64,000 nt of DNA from Liolophura sinensis. Lineage: Eukaryota > Mollusca > Polyplacophora > Chitonida > Chitonidae. Positions 48,336 to 60,557 of this stretch are shown here, piece by piece. The position numbers were made by a program, and so were the translations under genes. The DNA lies in assembly GCF_032854445.1 (NCBI RefSeq), contig NC_088303.1:28749265-28813264 (forward strand). The letters run 5' to 3'. Below the pieces are notes generated by a model, which saw nothing but the letters and a program-made list of their open reading frames with translations, had not been told where the DNA came from and did no database searches. The first letter of the stretch is position 1; every line of letters starts with the position of its first letter.

Positions 48336-50966
48336 ATTCTTCGTCGTTTTGTGACTGGAAAATTGTAAACTATTATGTAAAATCTCAAGCATACATAAAT
48401 ACCTATATACATAATGCAGGTAACCGTTGTCGATCTTGCCACAGATTCATTCCTAAAGGGAATTTCCTAGATGCAGTGGTTTTATGAATGCATTAACAAT
48501 ACAATCCACCAGGTAATAAACCTACTTAGTTCAGGTATATTTAGTTTCTCTTCTGTTGGTTACAAATTTGTATATAAATCCTGTACATAATAAGATACCT
48601 CACGTGACCCAGTATGTGAATTTTCGTATTTTCAGGCATTCCTTTACATTATTCGACCGTAAACATAAATGGCTTTGGCGACAAATAATTAATTTCGTTT
48701 TATCTCTATGGGTATTTCCCACATAGGTCAAATTTTTACACAGACCAGCTCGCATGCTTAATGGTTATATCAGACAGTGGCAAATCCGACCAAGGGCCAC
48801 AAGACTGAGAACAGAATGTCCTAATCTCACTCAGGATAATGGCACGCCATTTTGGCACGTGAAAGAATTTTGTCAGATTGTATTTTTATATACATGTATA
48901 TAACATGAATGGTTAAATTTCCTTCTTTTTATAACGCGACTATTACTATGCAGCACGTGTCCCGTCCCGGAAATGATTTACAATAATTATCTTAGAAAAG
49001 AGGCTCTCAACACATAAAACCACTTAGAAATCTTAGAATGAAAGATGAAAAAAGCTTCTAAAATTCTTTTGGGATGCATCCATCTGGCTAACGTTTCCAT
49101 TGGGAAAGAATTATATTTGCCTTATAAATCATGCTGTTATATATACAAGGTTTAAGCTAAATTTTTAAAGGTTTCGTCTAGACAGATATTTCTGTTCCTT
49201 GTGACACTATGTGATTTAAACTTCTCGTTGAATCTTAACGAGCACTATAAGCGATGGAAATACAACACTTTTCCGACACTCCGAAAATATCGAATATCCA
49301 GTTACAGTGTAAAACGTATCAGTGTGTAAAATGTTTGAAATGACATTTTTTGTGTAATTTCTGATTGCTACTAGAAATACTTAACGACAAATAAATATAA
49401 ACCGATATATAATAAATGCTTTTTCACCTTTCTTATTTCAGACAGTTTGCAGCCTTCTCCTATACATTCGTCTGGAGGTGTTTGTGGGGAGGGGGGGGGC
49501 ATAATTTACACCAGTGGCTTACAATCGCTTGGCCGTCTTCTTATATGGGTATGTCAGGAAGTAAAACATTTTCAACAAAGCCTAAATTATAAATAGCAGT
49601 GGTTACAAATAACACAAGCCGGTTTGTTGTCATTTTTTATGGGAATTAGAAAAGGTAGAGAAGAAGTGGTACAGCTAACAAAGCAAACCATTACTGAGTA
49701 TAAAACGCACCGTTAATAAAGATCGGAAAAATCAGATTGTATTTGGAAACAGTGGGAATTTATAAAACCCAAGCAAGGGTAAAGCCCTGTAACTGAAGCC
49801 GCCTTCATTTTCGGTTGAAATCTACGCGTCGAAACAGACATTCGTATACCAGCCTTCAACCATTAAGGACGTTCCAGGTCAATAATCGCAAGGTCAACAG
49901 TTTTCAATGGTGTTTGAAAGACGAAAGACCTCAGTGAACATTTTCGAGTAAAGGGTGAAGACTTAAAACAATAGTCTAAACGAACGGGTGATTGGCTAGA
50001 TTAGCAAGAACTGTTGATTGGCTAGACAGAGAGGGCAATCTTAACAATAATGTCACGTGACTTGAGCTAATGATGGCTGCTTATATATTCCAAAGTTTTC
50101 AAAAATAAGGAATGCATGTTTTATCGAGCTAGTGACTTTTGGCAAGCTTTTCCCTTTCAAGCTAGTATTTTGTAGGAGTTCTATGATCAAGAAATATGGT
50201 TGGACTTGCATAAGATCGTAGAGTCAATAATCGCCACTGGCTGTTTGAGCATGTAACGTTTACGCGCCCATACTGAGCTTTTGATATCTGGCTGGATGTG
50301 AATGCTAAAATCGCTCTAGGCGAGAATTGCCGGCGCGGCACCACTAACTGGTAAGATGAATCCAGCCGGAGGGTCACTAAACAACAGCGTGTCATATCAA
50401 AGGCTTGAAAAAGACGCCACAGTGAGGTGTAGATTGGTTGAATAACCATGTCCAAGATGGTACGTTACAAAAGCCCACCATCCACTAAATAAATGAATGG
50501 GGAACAAGGTTTATGTCTACATCACAGCTGACACACTTGTACAAACGTTGCAACCTCCAGGACACATTGTCGATCTCAGCAGCTGTAGCCCTCAGCCCAC
50601 ACAGGAAGGCTGATCAAGTGGTTAGTTAGCGATGGACCAAGTCTCCGATATGTTTTCTCCTCTTAAGCCTTAGGTTGCTGGCGGAAATTGACATTCCAGG
50701 TGGACGAAATTTATCAGGTTAGCCGCAGTCACGTATTAAATGAGGATGTGGTTAAGATGTCCTGACTCCGATACAAGTCCGTAATCAGCTAGTTGAATGG
50801 CTGAACCGATATAAAGGCGGAAACTCGGACTTTGCGCCAATGTGTTTATTATTTACACAGTATAAGTCATCGACCAACCTTGTACAGACTTGTGTGTCGG
50901 CACATTTTGACTTGGTGGAGCGACATATGTTTGGTGTGCTACAAGTAGGAGCAATGTTAATGTGGA

Positions 50967-51102
50967 CTAAATAATGTCAATAGTATCGTTAAAGCCTGGG
51001 CTAAATAATGTCAATAGTAACGTTAAAGCCTAGGCTAAATAATGTCAATAGTAACGTTAAAGCCTAGGCTAAATAATGTCAATAGTAACGTTAAAGCCTA
51101 GG
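50967..51102 (+). repeat. Tandem repeat, 34-bp unit x 4
   Basis: Units start at 50967, 51001, 51035 and 51069. Units 2-4 are identical. Unit 1 differs at two positions (tatcg for taacg, and CCTGGG for CCTAGG). The motif is 'ctaaataatgtcaatagtaa' followed by 'cgttaaagcctagg'. It lies just past the end of copy D homology. Confidence 0.97.
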
Positions 51103-51189
51103 CAAACAAACAAACGATCTAATCATGAGCGCCAAATGAACAACGTTTGTGCTAACTTACGTTGTTCGTCAAAACACTTCTTTTTTCAC

Positions 51190-51530
51190 GTACGTGACGG
51201 TTACGCCACTTCACAGAGAGAGCTATAATGTGCTGTTCGTCTTTCACTTAGTTAAACAGAAAGGTTTAGCTCTTGGAGGAAAAACTCAGGAAATTACTGG
51301 AGTGTGTCTTGACTGATGGGGAGTTTACTGAATACTCTGCATTGATTACCACGCCTTGATTGGTGTTTCAAGCCACATCCTTGAGCCCAAAAATCAGTTC
51401 TCAATATGGGAAGAAAAAGTGCAAATCACTGTTTCGATGAATCACGTCATTCAACTCGGAGTAAGCGTTATTAGCAATTGGCAATAGAGACTTCCTAACT
51501 GTTGTTTCTTTCCGGAAGGTGTAAGGAAGA
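51190..51530 (+). repeat. Inverted repeat pair, left member
   Basis: The reverse complement of 55240-55570, with about 80-85% similarity by eye. Landmarks are 'gattaccacgccttgattgg' here and 'aatcaaggcgtggtaatcaa' at 55418, and 'ctgtttcgatgaatcacg' here and 'catcgaaacagtgatc' at 55337. No ORF is shared between the two. Confidence 0.82.
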
Positions 51531-52226
51531 GGAGGAAATTGGAAAGGCTTCTCTCCACCATTTTGTTGAATTGGTTTTTCTTTCATAAGACTCAAAGACA
51601 CAATCCGATTCCTGCAGTAAGGTGTGAATCACGCCTTGCATTTCATCGGGTTTAAACTCGGGTCTGAATACCATTACACTTCCATTTTGAAGAATGGCAC
51701 ATGCGCAGTGCTCTTTACATAATCTCTGGTTCCATGTAGTTTGGTATAAATACAGAGGCTTTTCAACATGTACAAGCTTTTACAGTCCTTTAGAATTCTT
51801 TCAACCTTTATCAGATTAAAAAAAAAACAATTTATGTAAATTGATAATTTTCTTTGAAAACCAATTCAAGATCATTGAAATAAACTCAATAGACATCTTT
51901 AATCGCAATGTACCTCTGCATCAGTTATATTCACAACATGAAATATAAAACGTTACCTATATAGGCTTTAAAATCGCATAATGCCTGTTTTCATGTTTAC
52001 CATTGCCACTTGCTCACTGTTAGCTAAGTCAACGAACCTCAGCAAAGGAGACAGATGACCTCCTTTTTTTAGCCAAATTCAGCACCCAGCGCAGCTTTCC
52101 AAAATCAAAGTATAGCAGCTGAAAATTTAGTTTACATTTAATATACTTTTACGCAATTATTTTTGGGCTAAGTACAGAATAAAAAGCTTGGCTTTGTGTC
52201 AAATGGTATATTAAGTCTTAAAACAG

Positions 52227-52326
52227 TTTTGAACAACCGGGCCCTGTTCTGTCACCATTTTGAACAACCGGGCCCTGTTCTGTCACCATTTTGAACAACC
52301 GGGCCCTGTTCTGTCACCATTTTGAC
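52227..52326 (+). repeat. Tandem repeat, 31-bp unit x 3 plus 6 bp
   Basis: Three exact units of 'ttttgaacaaccgggccctg' + 'ttctgtcacca' start at 52227, 52258 and 52289. Each carries the palindrome GGGCCC. Perfect identity points to recent expansion, polymorphism or an assembly effect. Confidence 0.97.
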
Positions 52327-52927
52327 GCGAGCTGTCAAACCTTACCTTGGACAGTAACTTTGTACAAGCCCCCGCTTTCACTGTTCTAGCGTCCGTCGAA
52401 AACCACTTGTCTTCCGCAGATATTGTGTGGCATACAATCTGTACGTCACAGGTAGAGAAATTCGTCCGTTACTCACTGGTGTGGCGTTCAACAAAAGGAC
52501 AGACAAATAAATAGATCTGGCCTGGCATACGTAGAATAATTCGTCAATTTCTTGAGAAGTTGTGGTGGTTTGTACCGGGCAGTCCATAAAGAGCTAATAA
52601 ATAATATAATCGAAAAAATAATATATAGGGGTTTTGGACAGTCGCTGAATTCCACCAACTTCCCCTCATGTCCGCTCAAGCGGAGCATTTCTGAACGCTC
52701 TACCATATACCTGTTTCAGATTATCTGGCCTACATGCAACGGTTTGCAAAATAGGTACATCCAGTCAGCAGATACTACTCAAGTACCCTTATGTATTTCT
52801 TTGATATCAGATGATTTGAGACGAACGGATAGGGTAAAGGCTACAAGTCATACATGTTTTTTAAACCATGATAGTTATATTTCTCGGTCTTTCTGGTATT
52901 ACAAAGTTGAACAAAATTCTCTCTGAA

Positions 52928-53280
52928 TCAATCGGCGTGGTGAGGCTATGATGACTAAATTACGGACTATTTATCCAGAGGCAATTTCTCGGTTTTATCG
53001 TGACAATTGAAGTGGAAACATCCATAAAGTCAATTAATTTCTACACATTAACACCTTTTGATGTTTGTTAAGATCACGGTTCAGTGAGTTTATTAGAGTT
53101 TGCTCGGGGGTCTAGAGTAATATTGGGACAAGGGAATTGTTTAGACGCGATAGGGAAGAAAAGGGAAAATGAAAAAGGTAATGCTTCCAGTCGAATGCAG
53201 GCCAATCGGAATTCACATTGATCTGCTGATCAGTCTTGCATTTTCTGAAATACGCTGTTAAAATACACCGTTCGATTTCC
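52928..53280 (-). repeat. Inverted fragment of the duplicated unit
   Basis: The reverse complement resembles 535-905 of copy A (and the equivalent in B and C). Landmarks on the plus strand are 'ggccaatcggaattcacatt', 'gtctagagtaatattgggac' and 'gtgacaattgaagtggaaac'. It shows that a piece of the unit moved, inverted, outside the tandem array. Confidence 0.88.
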
Positions 53281-53664
53281 TAAAATGCTGGTGAAATTCT
53301 AGTATTGATCTTCACCATTACGAGTATGTTTCTTGCATTGCTATGGAACAGCTTTTCTATCTGACCAGAAAGCCTTGGAAGTCTTGTAAGAGGTGTAAAC
53401 GAATAGCAGAGAATACCGTATCCACGATAATGTGAGTTTAACTGTTGATCTCTTCCCCTTTTACTAAGCCAATTCTTAGAAAACAAAATTTTTATCTTTA
53501 GATGATAGTGAGGATGGTTTGGTGCACTAAAAGCTTTTAAAGTTGGGCAAAACTGAACGGTCGATACATTTAATCTCCGAATATGTCAATGCAGACGTAG
53601 AAACGTTGCTCAGTTACAATTTAACTGTTGAGCATCATGGTTGATGAGCTATTTTTACACGTTT

Positions 53665-53935
53665 TACTTGTACGGCGTTACGGCCATGCTTTGCATTGTT
53701 TTCATGTTATTGTTTATTAAATGGGATGGCATCAAACTAATTTGAGTAGCTCTAGACCAGTGAGGTCTAATGAACTACACCTTACATTCTGTTATATATA
53801 TATATATACATAGGTCCGCTAAAGTCATGGTGATAGGGACATGTAATTTGTAAAGACTTAAGCATTTAAATCAACAGTTGGAACAGAACCCTAACTGAGG
53901 TAAACTGACAAGCGGCCAACTACATGTATCACTCT
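53665..53935 (-). repeat. Dispersed repeat R1, minus strand
   Basis: The motif order is reversed relative to 46636. It contains 'tgctttgcattgttttcatg', a (TA)n run at 53796-53811, 'gctaaagtcatggtgatagg' and 'actgaggtaaactgacaagc'. Confidence 0.65.
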
Positions 53936-54719
53936 ATCGCCGCTGTTATAACTTTGCTCCCTAAGCTGTAAGTCTTTTTTATTACAGACGCTATTACATA
54001 ATGATACAAGTATTTCCCACACAACTGGAACCATTTTATTATTTGTTCTTTCAGTTAATTTTCCTTCAGATAATATTTATGTTAGACTTTGAAGCCATCA
54101 ATGCTGTTAATAAGACAAGTCTCTGAAATGGTTCTGAACATGAACATTAGTGGTTCATTTGATTAACACATTTTATAAACGGTAATACAATTTGAATACT
54201 GTGTGGTTCGGTTGACCAGTTAGTTTGAACTTCACAGTTTGTCTAGTATAGAAACGTTAGCAATGTAGAAAACTTTAATTATAATAAATACCGTTTTTTG
54301 TATGGTTGTAATCAACGGCTGTGAAATCCATTCCAACCAACAAAACATTTAGTGTCTACTGACGAAATATTACACTAGTTTACTTTACAACCTGTTAGAC
54401 AACTGTATAGATTTATTCTCTTCCCGCTATTAATTCTACTTATGACTCCAGTTATGCTTGCTGAATTTAACTCATAAGCCTGGCATATCAAGCCGGCCTG
54501 TGCGTCACCTAAGCACAGTCTCGACCCATGAACAAGTGAAGCTATAGGGTTAAGAATCTGGAGGTTTCTAAACCGGGTTATTGTGCCATTTTTTCTGACC
54601 GGCGTCATATATATAAAAAAATTATTAAGCAATACACCAGTAAGTCATGGAATCAATGATCATGTATTGTTTTACATACAAGTATACATGAAAGGGTACA
54701 TTTTAGCTCTGTCCAGGGC

Positions 54720-54734
54720 GGGGGGGGGGGGGGG
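54720..54734 (+). repeat. Poly-G run of 15
   Basis: Fifteen consecutive G between 'ccagggc' and 'tgctgg'. A C-run of 12 follows at 55020-55031, and another G-rich tract is at 49485-49498. Homopolymers of this length are unreliable in most assemblies. Confidence 0.95.
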
Positions 54735-54939
54735 TGCTGGAATTATATGAGAGAAGCTGCCTGAATGTATCTAAACGCTTACTCATTCTGTAAGCGGTAT
54801 GCAAAAAAACAAAACTTTTAAACACGAAAAAATGCAAGGTGCTGTTCTCAGTTTACTGCAGGCTACACAAGACTATAGGTTACGGAGGAAAGTCAGACCA
54901 GTGACAACAGCGTGACAGGGTGACAGCGTGACTGTTGAA

Positions 54940-55155
54940 AAATGGTCACACACAACCGCTGAAGTACGACTTCATTTAAGGTTTTCTTCTAATGGTTCAT
55001 GTAAATGCTTAAACAGTAGCCCCCCCCCCCCTCCCCCGCATCACGGCTGAAGAAAAATAAGGCAAAAAATATGCAGTGATGATAATTGCAATATATGACA
55101 TGTCTTTGGTCTAGAAATACTTAAAATGCTGTGTTGTTATCACATTTAGTAATTG
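54940..55155 (+). repeat. Dispersed repeat R1, plus strand
   Basis: 'atggtcacacacaaccgctg', 'ggttcatgtaaatgcttaaa' and 'aatgctgtgttgttatcaca' appear in family order. The C-run at 55020 lies in the place where other copies have 'agcagcaaattacacgcctc'. Confidence 0.7.
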
Positions 55156-55239
55156 TCACAAATGTCACATTGTTCCTTTGAGCCTCAAGAAACGAAAAAC
55201 AATTGAACAGAATAATGGAGAGAAACCTTAGCAATTTTC

Positions 55240-55570
55240 TCCCTTTCCTTACATCTCGTGAAAAGAAATAACAATATATTAAGACCCCTTTGCCATTTCC
55301 TAATAAAGTTCACACAACGTTGCATTACGTCCCTTCATCGAAACAGTGATCTTGTATTTTTTGTTTCCATTTTGAGAATTGATTTTGGGCTCAAGGAAGT
55401 CGCTTGGAATACCAATCAAGGCGTGGTAATCAAAGCAGAGTGGTCAGTAAACTGCCCATCAATCAAGAATAGCAGTAATTTCCTGAGGTTTGCCTCCAAG
55501 ATCTAAACATTTTTTTTCAACTAAGTGAAAGGCGAACAATACAGTATTGCTCTCGTAACCATCACTAGAT
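55240..55570 (+). repeat. Inverted repeat pair, right member
   Basis: The reverse complement of 51190-51530. It directly follows an R1 copy, while the left member precedes an inverted R1 at 53665. This suggests one larger inverted duplication (R1 plus this segment) with later insertions on the left side. Confidence 0.82.
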
Positions 55571-57430
55571 GAACAGATCATTACTCTAGATGAAAAGAAA
55601 CTGTTTTGATGAACACCGTGAGTTATCTAAAACCCTGTTCCTTTATTTTACAGTTAAATATTATTTTAGATATACATTCATGTGCTCGGATTGTTTGTTT
55701 TGTTTACTTGGGATATGAAGTTGCAATTGACATCATTTTTGGCCACATCATGATGGAAACGCCCCAACAAGTGAAAGTACACTGAGAACGGGTCGACCAG
55801 GCGTATCATTTGATTTCAAAGGCACCAGGACAGGGAGATATACGCTGAAGGAGGATTTTCATGTCTTAATTAATTATCGAGATCGGTCATTTTAAGCATT
55901 TATGCCTACGTTTGCCTAAATATGCTAGGTGCTCATAATTAAATATCTGTCCTAATTTCTTAATTTATGACTTTTAGTTCTTTGCTGGTTTGTGATGAAG
56001 GTATTTTTGGAAGTTGGTCCTTCCAGTAAAGATGCGGGTCGCCCATTATGTTTCGACGCCTAGACAGACCAATGATATATATTGTATACATAAAATAATT
56101 GCCAGTCGTCTAAAGAAGAATGGTGGGTGGACATCACTGACACGTACAAATAATGCTGATAAATGACAAATGAACTTCTCTCTTATCATCTTTTCTTGCC
56201 ACGTGTTTTTGTCTGGGAAATTGTTGTTTATGGTTCTGCTGGAAATAAGTTTCCATGATTTCGAATTTGGGACTTCCTGTTTATCTTGACTGATGATACA
56301 CGAGTGTAGGATTGAACTCGACGCTTGTCAGAAATCTTGGCATGTGCACTTCTTTATCCCGCTCTCATGTACATGGTATGGTTTTAAAAAAGATAAAGTG
56401 AAACCCCCTTGATAACAGATTTTGCGACAGTTACCTCAATATAACCCACTATTGACCAAACAGCATTTCTACTCACCCCACCACATATAGAAACTAGCTC
56501 TATTAAGTCAACGGAGTTGTCCTATATCTGAATGCCGCCTCATTCTATCAATACACAGGTACAAACAATAACGTTTTTTTTAAAAAAAGCTAAATCATGC
56601 GAAAAAATATCCGGATATAAACATTTTCTGTGATAAGTATTCTAAAAGAAATATCTTTGGATAGCGGAAACGTTATTCTTTTCCAGGAATTCTTCGAACG
56701 TCTCTAGTCAATGCGTTTATCGCTTCGTTAATCAAGGACTACTGACTGGAATACCGTTGTGAATGGACGCGGCTGGTTGCAGCATTGTACGCCAGTCAGA
56801 CAAAGGGAGATAATTCACTTCCTCTGTTCAGATGTCTCACAGGGTTTTTTGCTGAAGAGATCATTCGTTTGTCACTCTATTCAACTCCACAAAATTTCAA
56901 AATCTAGGGTCATCGCACATTTTGGATCTTCAAAATATCCGAAGGTAAAACATCTAGAAGAGTATAACACACAATAGTGAAAATCCTGAAAAAATAGATA
57001 TAAAACTATGATAAAGTTGAACTATGAATTTAATTATGTCCAGTTTTCCTATCCTAAAGCATACCGGGAAATGGTTAAGCCTGCATTATGTTCACATTTA
57101 AATACAACCACTGACAAAGCATATATTTAATTTCTAGCCAGATGCTTGCCCAACTGAACTATAAAAAGGGGGATTTAACCGATAAATTATATAAATTATC
57201 AGAGAAGGACGGAATCATGTAAAGAGAAGGATTCAGCAGCTTTTAATTGCAACTGTTCATTAATCACAGGTGGCGATCTAATTCAACATGAAGAATATAC
57301 AGTCCCCAAAATCACAAGTATGTGCATTTTTGCGGTTTTAAGTTAATCACTATGCAGTTTTGGAATATAATGTTAAAGACTGCAGAATAGAGAACAAAAC
57401 CACTGCAGCGACAACAATATACGTGATAGT
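55571..57430. other. Unannotated interval
   Basis: AT-rich sequence. I see no ORF with recognisable motifs, no SINE and no terminal repeats. The short ORF at 56759-56977 has no features that set it apart from chance. Confidence 0.5.
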
Positions 57431-57434
57431 TGAC

Positions 57435-57510
57435 AAATGGTCCACACGTAGCCGGTGAAATCCTACATCTTGGCAATTTACTTCAGTTAGAGTTTGACTC
57501 TAAATCTGAC
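57435..57510 (+). repeat. Dispersed repeat R1 fragment, plus strand
   Basis: 'aatggtccacacgtagccgg' and 'caatttacttcagttagagt' match the start of the family. The rest is missing. Confidence 0.6.
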
Positions 57511-57519
57511 TGTTTAGTT

Positions 57520-59840
57520 GAATATATAAGTGGTTTAGATTTAAAATGATTCCTACTCCGAAAACAGTTTTAAACAGTTTAAAAGAAAGGCTTAGGTCAT
57601 ACATTTGAAAACATTTTAAGCAGGAGATGAGCATTACGTTTGTATCAATAGCTCACATAATCAGCTGTTTCAGAGTAGATCGCTTCCACTTCAACTGTTT
57701 TATGTACATACTGGGCAAGTTTTCCTGCTACATACTCTGCATCAGTAGGCCTAAGTACAGGCAGTCTGTCATAATCCCTGGACAAATATACACCACATGC
57801 ACTGGCAAGGTGTTCATAACCCTGTGGGGCTTTTGTTCACAGGAGTGTGGGAACGGCCATGGTGTGTGGTGTTTTAATGGTATGCCGGCGCGACACATGG
57901 CATTGAAATCAAGTGACATTAGGCCTATGCTGTGAGGTCCATACCTGTTATGTTCTGAGTGAACCTACGATAAGTGGAAATCACTATTCTGTTGAAACTG
58001 GGGTTTCTGGAACATATTCTTCATTATATTATTCAGGCCATTGATTATTCCATGTGGCTAGAGCGGCCGTGTTGCCAGTCATAACACCTAGTCTGACATC
58101 CTTAGCAAGTGGTCTGAACGAACGAAAGGATTTTAATAAGGCATTGGAATCCTTATGATGAATTTGTGGCCCCCCACCTCCCTCATTAATCACTTAATGT
58201 AATGCCCTTACATCTAAAGGATAGGAAAATCACGGCATATTTGAAGCGTCAAGGGCCAACAAGGGTCTAATTCTGTGCTTAATAAGTAGACCACCACTTT
58301 GGATATATGAACAGTTGCAACCAAAGCGCAGCTGAGGTATATATTTCATTGTCGACGACTTATATTCTAGCATAGTACACGGTTTGAATACTAATTTCAC
58401 CCCGTCGCCTAGAACATACCTAGCGTCTTTCCTACATCAATGAAAACTGTTGGCTGCTTCTCTCTGCATGATTCTGTCCTATTTCGTCTTGATATACTTT
58501 CTTGTTTATGTTAGACATCGTTTTAGGGAATTGGCCTTGTGATTATTGATCCGGAACGTCCTTATTGGTTGACGGCTGGTAAATAATGTCTGATTTAACT
58601 GATAAATTCGGGGATGCTTATTGCCCCAGCAGAATGGCCCTTTCCATGACTGGGTCATTTAAACCGGAACCAGCAAGTACAAATACCGAGTACCTTCCAG
58701 AAGCTGAGCAACTAACTAAAACTTAAAAACTGACTGCAACTTTGCAACTGGCTGAAGCTTTGTAACTAACCAAAAATTACGACTAATTGAATTTAAGCGT
58801 GGTAATCAGACATTCGTATACCAGCCGTTAACCAAAATGAACGTTGCTCACAGTTAATAAGACCAGCACTTGGTTCAAATTGAGCAACACACTAATACAG
58901 AGCATCGGACTGAAACAGGGCTACTAATTCAAAATAACCAAGAGCATGGCGCTGAAAATACTGAGCAAGTGGTTCAAGCGTAAGTCACCATATATAATCT
59001 GTCTAGTCAACATGAAGAACCAAATCGCTTATAATAGCTTCAGATTAAAAAATTTTGCTTCATCGAACAAAGAAACGCGTGATTATGAACTTTACTTGCT
59101 GTCTCCACTTCTCAACGGCACCCACAAACTGGAAAAGATCATACCAAGAGCTTGCTTTTACACTCAGTCACACAAACGATGCCATGTGTTATCACCCTAC
59201 CAAAGCACTTAGGAAACACAGTGCAGCTTGTGTGTGGCACATGAATGATTAAAAGTACATGGGAAGGTAACTCTCGAATTCAAAGAGATTTTTGCGATGC
59301 CTTAAAACTAATTAAGACATTTACCACTTCTTACCCCGATTTCCAAGAGAATCGTCTAAAGCAACCATTGCGTCGATTTAAACTCTGTGTAAGTTATCGA
59401 ACGCAAGAAGTAATTTGGTTATTCGGTTGTACTTACCTGGACCTTAGATTTAGCGATCCATTGGGAGATAACAGAGAGATGTGCAGATAAAGTGACAGTT
59501 ACAGACTGTATTTCTTGTTGGGATGGACAAGGTTAAATTTGACTTCTTGGTGGATTTATGTAGAACAATCGAAACTCTATTCTTCGTATTCGCCTCAGGA
59601 GATTTTGGACAATGGTAGACGTACGGCGTGACAGATCCGCCAAACATATGTTGTCCACCTTGTGTAGAAATGGCACTCAGATGACAGACCAACCCATCAA
59701 GCTCTGTGGCGATTCATTAATATGTTTGGAATAGCATTTCCCCACGCTGAACGTGACTTTTCATCTGCAAGGCAAAGAATCAGTTGCCAGGAAAACAACT
59801 AAATGTGCTAGAATTCCGTTGCTTTTATGTTTCCTTTAAT
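57520..59840. other. Unannotated interval
   Basis: Several ORFs of 60-100 codons occur (57627-57935, 58946-59212, 59055-59252, 59245-59490), but none shows a signal peptide, domain motif or supporting paralogue. A tRNA-like repeat tail is at 58808-58860. Confidence 0.45.
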
Positions 59841-59917
59841 TCTTCAGGCCAATTACACTGTTGAGACCGGTTTTGATTCCCAGTAAAGCTCTGTTTCAAA
59901 AATCAGTTTTAAATAAA

Positions 59918-60215
59918 ATGGACCACAGCTCCCACGTGTCCAGTTTCAAGGACAACATTACTAACCATGTGGAATACAGCACTGTGGAAATTGCAGTACT
60001 CTCAACAGTTGGGCTTTTGATATCTATAACTATCCTTTTCAACAGTCTGCTTAACTTCGTTATTATGAAGACGACGAAGCACATATCTCCTTCACTAATG
60101 TTTGTCTAACGAGTTTGACTACAGCGCATTTTTGCACAGAACCTGTTGTTTTCCGGCCATAGGTTCGGCGATTACCGGCAAGTGGCCATACAGAGCCCAA
60201 AAATTACATTTATGC
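59918..60215 (+). pseudogene. Rhodopsin-class GPCR (opsin-like) 5' fragment, frameshifted
   Basis: From the ATG at 59918 the frame encodes an N-terminus with an N-glycosylation site (NIT), then a hydrophobic helix (EIAVLSTVGLLISITILF), then NSLLNFVIMKTTKHISPSLM. The spacing from the helix-1 Asn to the Lys (9 residues) and to the Pro (16 residues) equals that of class A opsins such as RGR. After FV there is TAA. A shifted frame then gives LTSLTTAHF, aligning with the helix-2 S-L-A-x-A-D motif with Asp replaced by His. Another shift gives PAIGSAITGKWPY, like the conserved Trp of extracellular loop 1. The distance from helix 1 to that Trp is one base off the expected length. A strong acceptor (tttaattcttcag) precedes at 59847. 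Helices 3-7 are absent, and the exact subfamily is uncertain. Confidence 0.5.
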
Positions 60216-60557
60216 TTTAGATTTGGTCATAAGCTATTAATTTGAACTAACAGAAATTGATATTTCATGGAGGCTATATGAGGAACACATGAAAATATTC
60301 TGGCTGTATGCCAATTGCCTTTAAAATACACTTGAAGGCAAAACTAGCCATTAATGCCGGAAGAAATGCTTTAGTCCACTCATAACGTCAGACCGAAGGT
60401 CAGTTGGATATGTCTGGGAAGGTACACGTAACTACTGCATTGCACTCTGGGTATTTGCAATGTCTGTTGTTACAATACCTATATTTTTGTGATCAGTCTG
60501 TTCAAGAACCCGTATTTTTTTATTTTTGAATGTAAAACTGTTTTTGTTACTTGTTAT

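Larger units (their letters stand above)
46240..50845 (+). repeat. Segmental duplication, copy D (right part, diverged)
   Basis: Directly after copy C ends, the sequence again follows the right part of the unit. 46250-46560 resembles 11440-11770. 47140-47600 resembles 12490-12960. 48620-48680 resembles 13020-13075. 48840-49200 resembles 42690-43060. 50270-50845 resembles 13845-14425 and 43945-44520. D holds both the segment deleted from A and the segment deleted from C, so it acts as an outgroup. Similarity is patchy and interrupted by private insertions, including tRNA-like repeats and the CCTAGG tandem repeat. Homology ends near 50845. Confidence 0.82.

Noticed and set aside
52552-52926. 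124-codon ORF
   Set aside because: No recognised motif, no signal peptide or splice context, and no paralogue in the window.
57627-59490. Several ORFs of 60-100 codons
   Set aside because: None has a recognisable motif, and they overlap in different frames as expected by chance.
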